Origin: Myxococcales bacterium | GTDB lineage: Bacteria; Myxococcota; Polyangia; Fen-1088 | Assembly: GCA_003159055.1 (NCBI GenBank) | Contig: PMLH01000533.1 | Span: 1-5,162, forward strand | Reading direction: 5' to 3' | Length of the DNA: 5,162 nt | Shown here: piece after piece, positions 4,422 to 5,162 of the stretch | Layout: each line of letters begins with the position of its first letter | How positions within the stretch are numbered: the stretch's first letter is position 1 | Made by a program: the position numbers and the translations under genes | The notes under the pieces: generated by a model | Seen by the model: only the letters and a program-made list of their open reading frames with translations | Databases searched by the model: none | What the model was told of the DNA's origin: nothing

Positions 4422-5162
4422 TCATTGCATTCTCGGAACCGTCCACTGGCAGAATAGGGTGCATTCTCCCTGGGACGCACCGTTCAGTGGACCATCGTCG
4501 CAATCCTCGCCATGATCGGCATCGGTAATGCCATCACCACAGCAGGGAATTCTTCCGGCATTACTGCCATCCGCAGATGCGTCCCGTGGCTCGGGAGAAC
4601 CTGCATCTGACGAGGTGCTACTGCAGGCTGAAGTCCGCCAGGTTTCACACGTAATGGATTGGGCACACCCCAATTTGGGGTAGCAAAAGACAGCGGAATT
4701 GGCACATTCCGTGTTCGAAGTTGTCGGTGTGTCGCCTGGATTGCATACCAGCAGACCGTCACAATGTGTCCCCTCAGGCAACACGCACAGGGTTGTGAAG
4801 CAGCCGCTGTACAGGGAATAGCACTCGCGCTCTGCTGGGCATTCTCCAGACAAGTCTCTGTTTCCCTGTTGGGAATCCACCGTCTCGCCCAAAATGCACA
4901 CCGACATCGCCTGGCAGCCACCTTGGCCGGACGGAGAACTGGTCATGCCCCCTTGTCCACCGGTGCCACCAGGGCCGAAACTGCCGCCATTCCCACCTGC
5001 GCTGGCACCTGCGCCTCCTTTACCAACCGTGCCACCAACGCCTCCGGCGACTCCGCCGCTCATGGAACTGCCAGCTTGATCCCCACTTTCCGGTCCCGCA
5101 TCACCTGCGCCGCTCTTCCGACCAGAGCTGCTGCACGCCAGGCCCACGAAGCACGCCAGGAG
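4422..5162 (-). CDS. Cysteine-rich lipoprotein with Gly-rich linker and one myxobacterial disulfide repeat (5' end beyond the window)
   Basis: The frame is open to the right edge; 246 residues are visible and the start is missing. The first visible residues, LLACFVGLACSSSG, look like the end of a lipoprotein signal peptide. The lipidated cysteine is probably the one in GLACSSSG, though LLAC is also possible. A Gly/Ser-rich linker (about residues 17-85, many GG pairs) leads to a cysteine-rich region with 18 cysteines, starting at GGCQAMSVC, with no catalytic motif I recognise. Near the C-terminus CCGDGITDADHGEDCDDG followed by GECTLFC matches the CGDG..D.GE.CDDGN..GDGC...C repeat (Myxo_disulf_rpt/DUF4215 type), with the GN and GDGC parts degenerate. 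This repeat occurs in exported myxobacterial proteins. A disulfide-stabilised, surface or outer-membrane-associated role is inferred. It converges with the hypothetical gene on its left. Confidence 0.78.
   Translation of the reverse strand, partial: LLACFVGLACSSSGRKSGAGDAGPESGDQAGSSMSGGVAGGVGGTVGKGGAGASAGGNGGSFGPGGTGGQGGMTSSPSGQGGCQAMSVCILGETVDSQQGNRDLSGECPAERECYSLYSGCFTTLCVLPEGTHCDGLLVCNPGDTPTTSNTECANSAVFCYPKLGCAQSITCETWRTSACSSTSSDAGSPEPRDASADGSNAGRIPCCGDGITDADHGEDCDDGPLNGASQGECTLFCQWTVPRMQ

Noticed and set aside
4930..5080. Repetitive GC-rich tract that might be taken for a tandem or CRISPR-like repeat
   Set aside because: It is the degenerate Gly codon run of the lipoprotein linker; no constant-length repeat and spacer pattern is present.

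Overview
The window looks like chromosomal DNA from a GC-rich bacterium, most likely an uncultured member of the Myxococcota (Polyangia-like). The main pointers are two lipoproteins built on very long low-complexity linkers (one Asp/Gly/Ala-rich, one Gly-rich). The second ends in a cysteine-rich 'CGDG..D.GEDCDDG' unit of the type common in myxobacterial exported proteins. This assignment is inferred from gene content; no rRNA or other phylogenetic marker is present.

Left part (1-1552, all on the minus strand, read right to left): an Asp-rich lipoprotein (1552-1034) is followed after 14 nt by a cysteine-rich putative metal-binding protein of the DUF1847 family (1019-354). A 145-nt gap full of palindromes comes next, then the N-terminal third of a nitroreductase-family flavoprotein that runs off the left edge. 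The lipoprotein and DUF1847 gene look like one transcription unit. The gap before the nitroreductase carries two related palindromes 41 bp apart and a pair of overlapping hairpins, so that gene may have its own control.

Centre (1553-3525): an intergenic region of about 295 nt contains a diverged inverted repeat around 110 nt and small hairpins. It precedes a 102-residue fragment of a BadF/BadG-type ATPase (2-hydroxyacyl-CoA dehydratase activator family) with only the N-terminal phosphate-binding part. A complete 12-helix MFS exporter of the EntS/MFS_3 type follows at once. The fragment and the transporter are on the plus strand and are probably co-transcribed.

Right part (3526-5162): a decayed tyrosine-recombinase fragment lies on the minus strand, tail to tail with the transporter. 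Next is an unrecognised 140-residue helical protein on the plus strand with a strong ribosome binding site. A compound hairpin suited to bidirectional termination follows, and then a convergent cysteine-rich lipoprotein whose start lies beyond the right edge.

I see no complete new defence, metabolic or mobile system. The truncated activator next to a recombinase relic suggests past rearrangement. The best leads are the regulatory palindromes upstream of the nitroreductase, the lipoprotein-DUF1847 pair, the truncated ATPase and the intergenic inverted repeat. No CRISPR array, tRNA, rRNA or insertion sequence was recognised.
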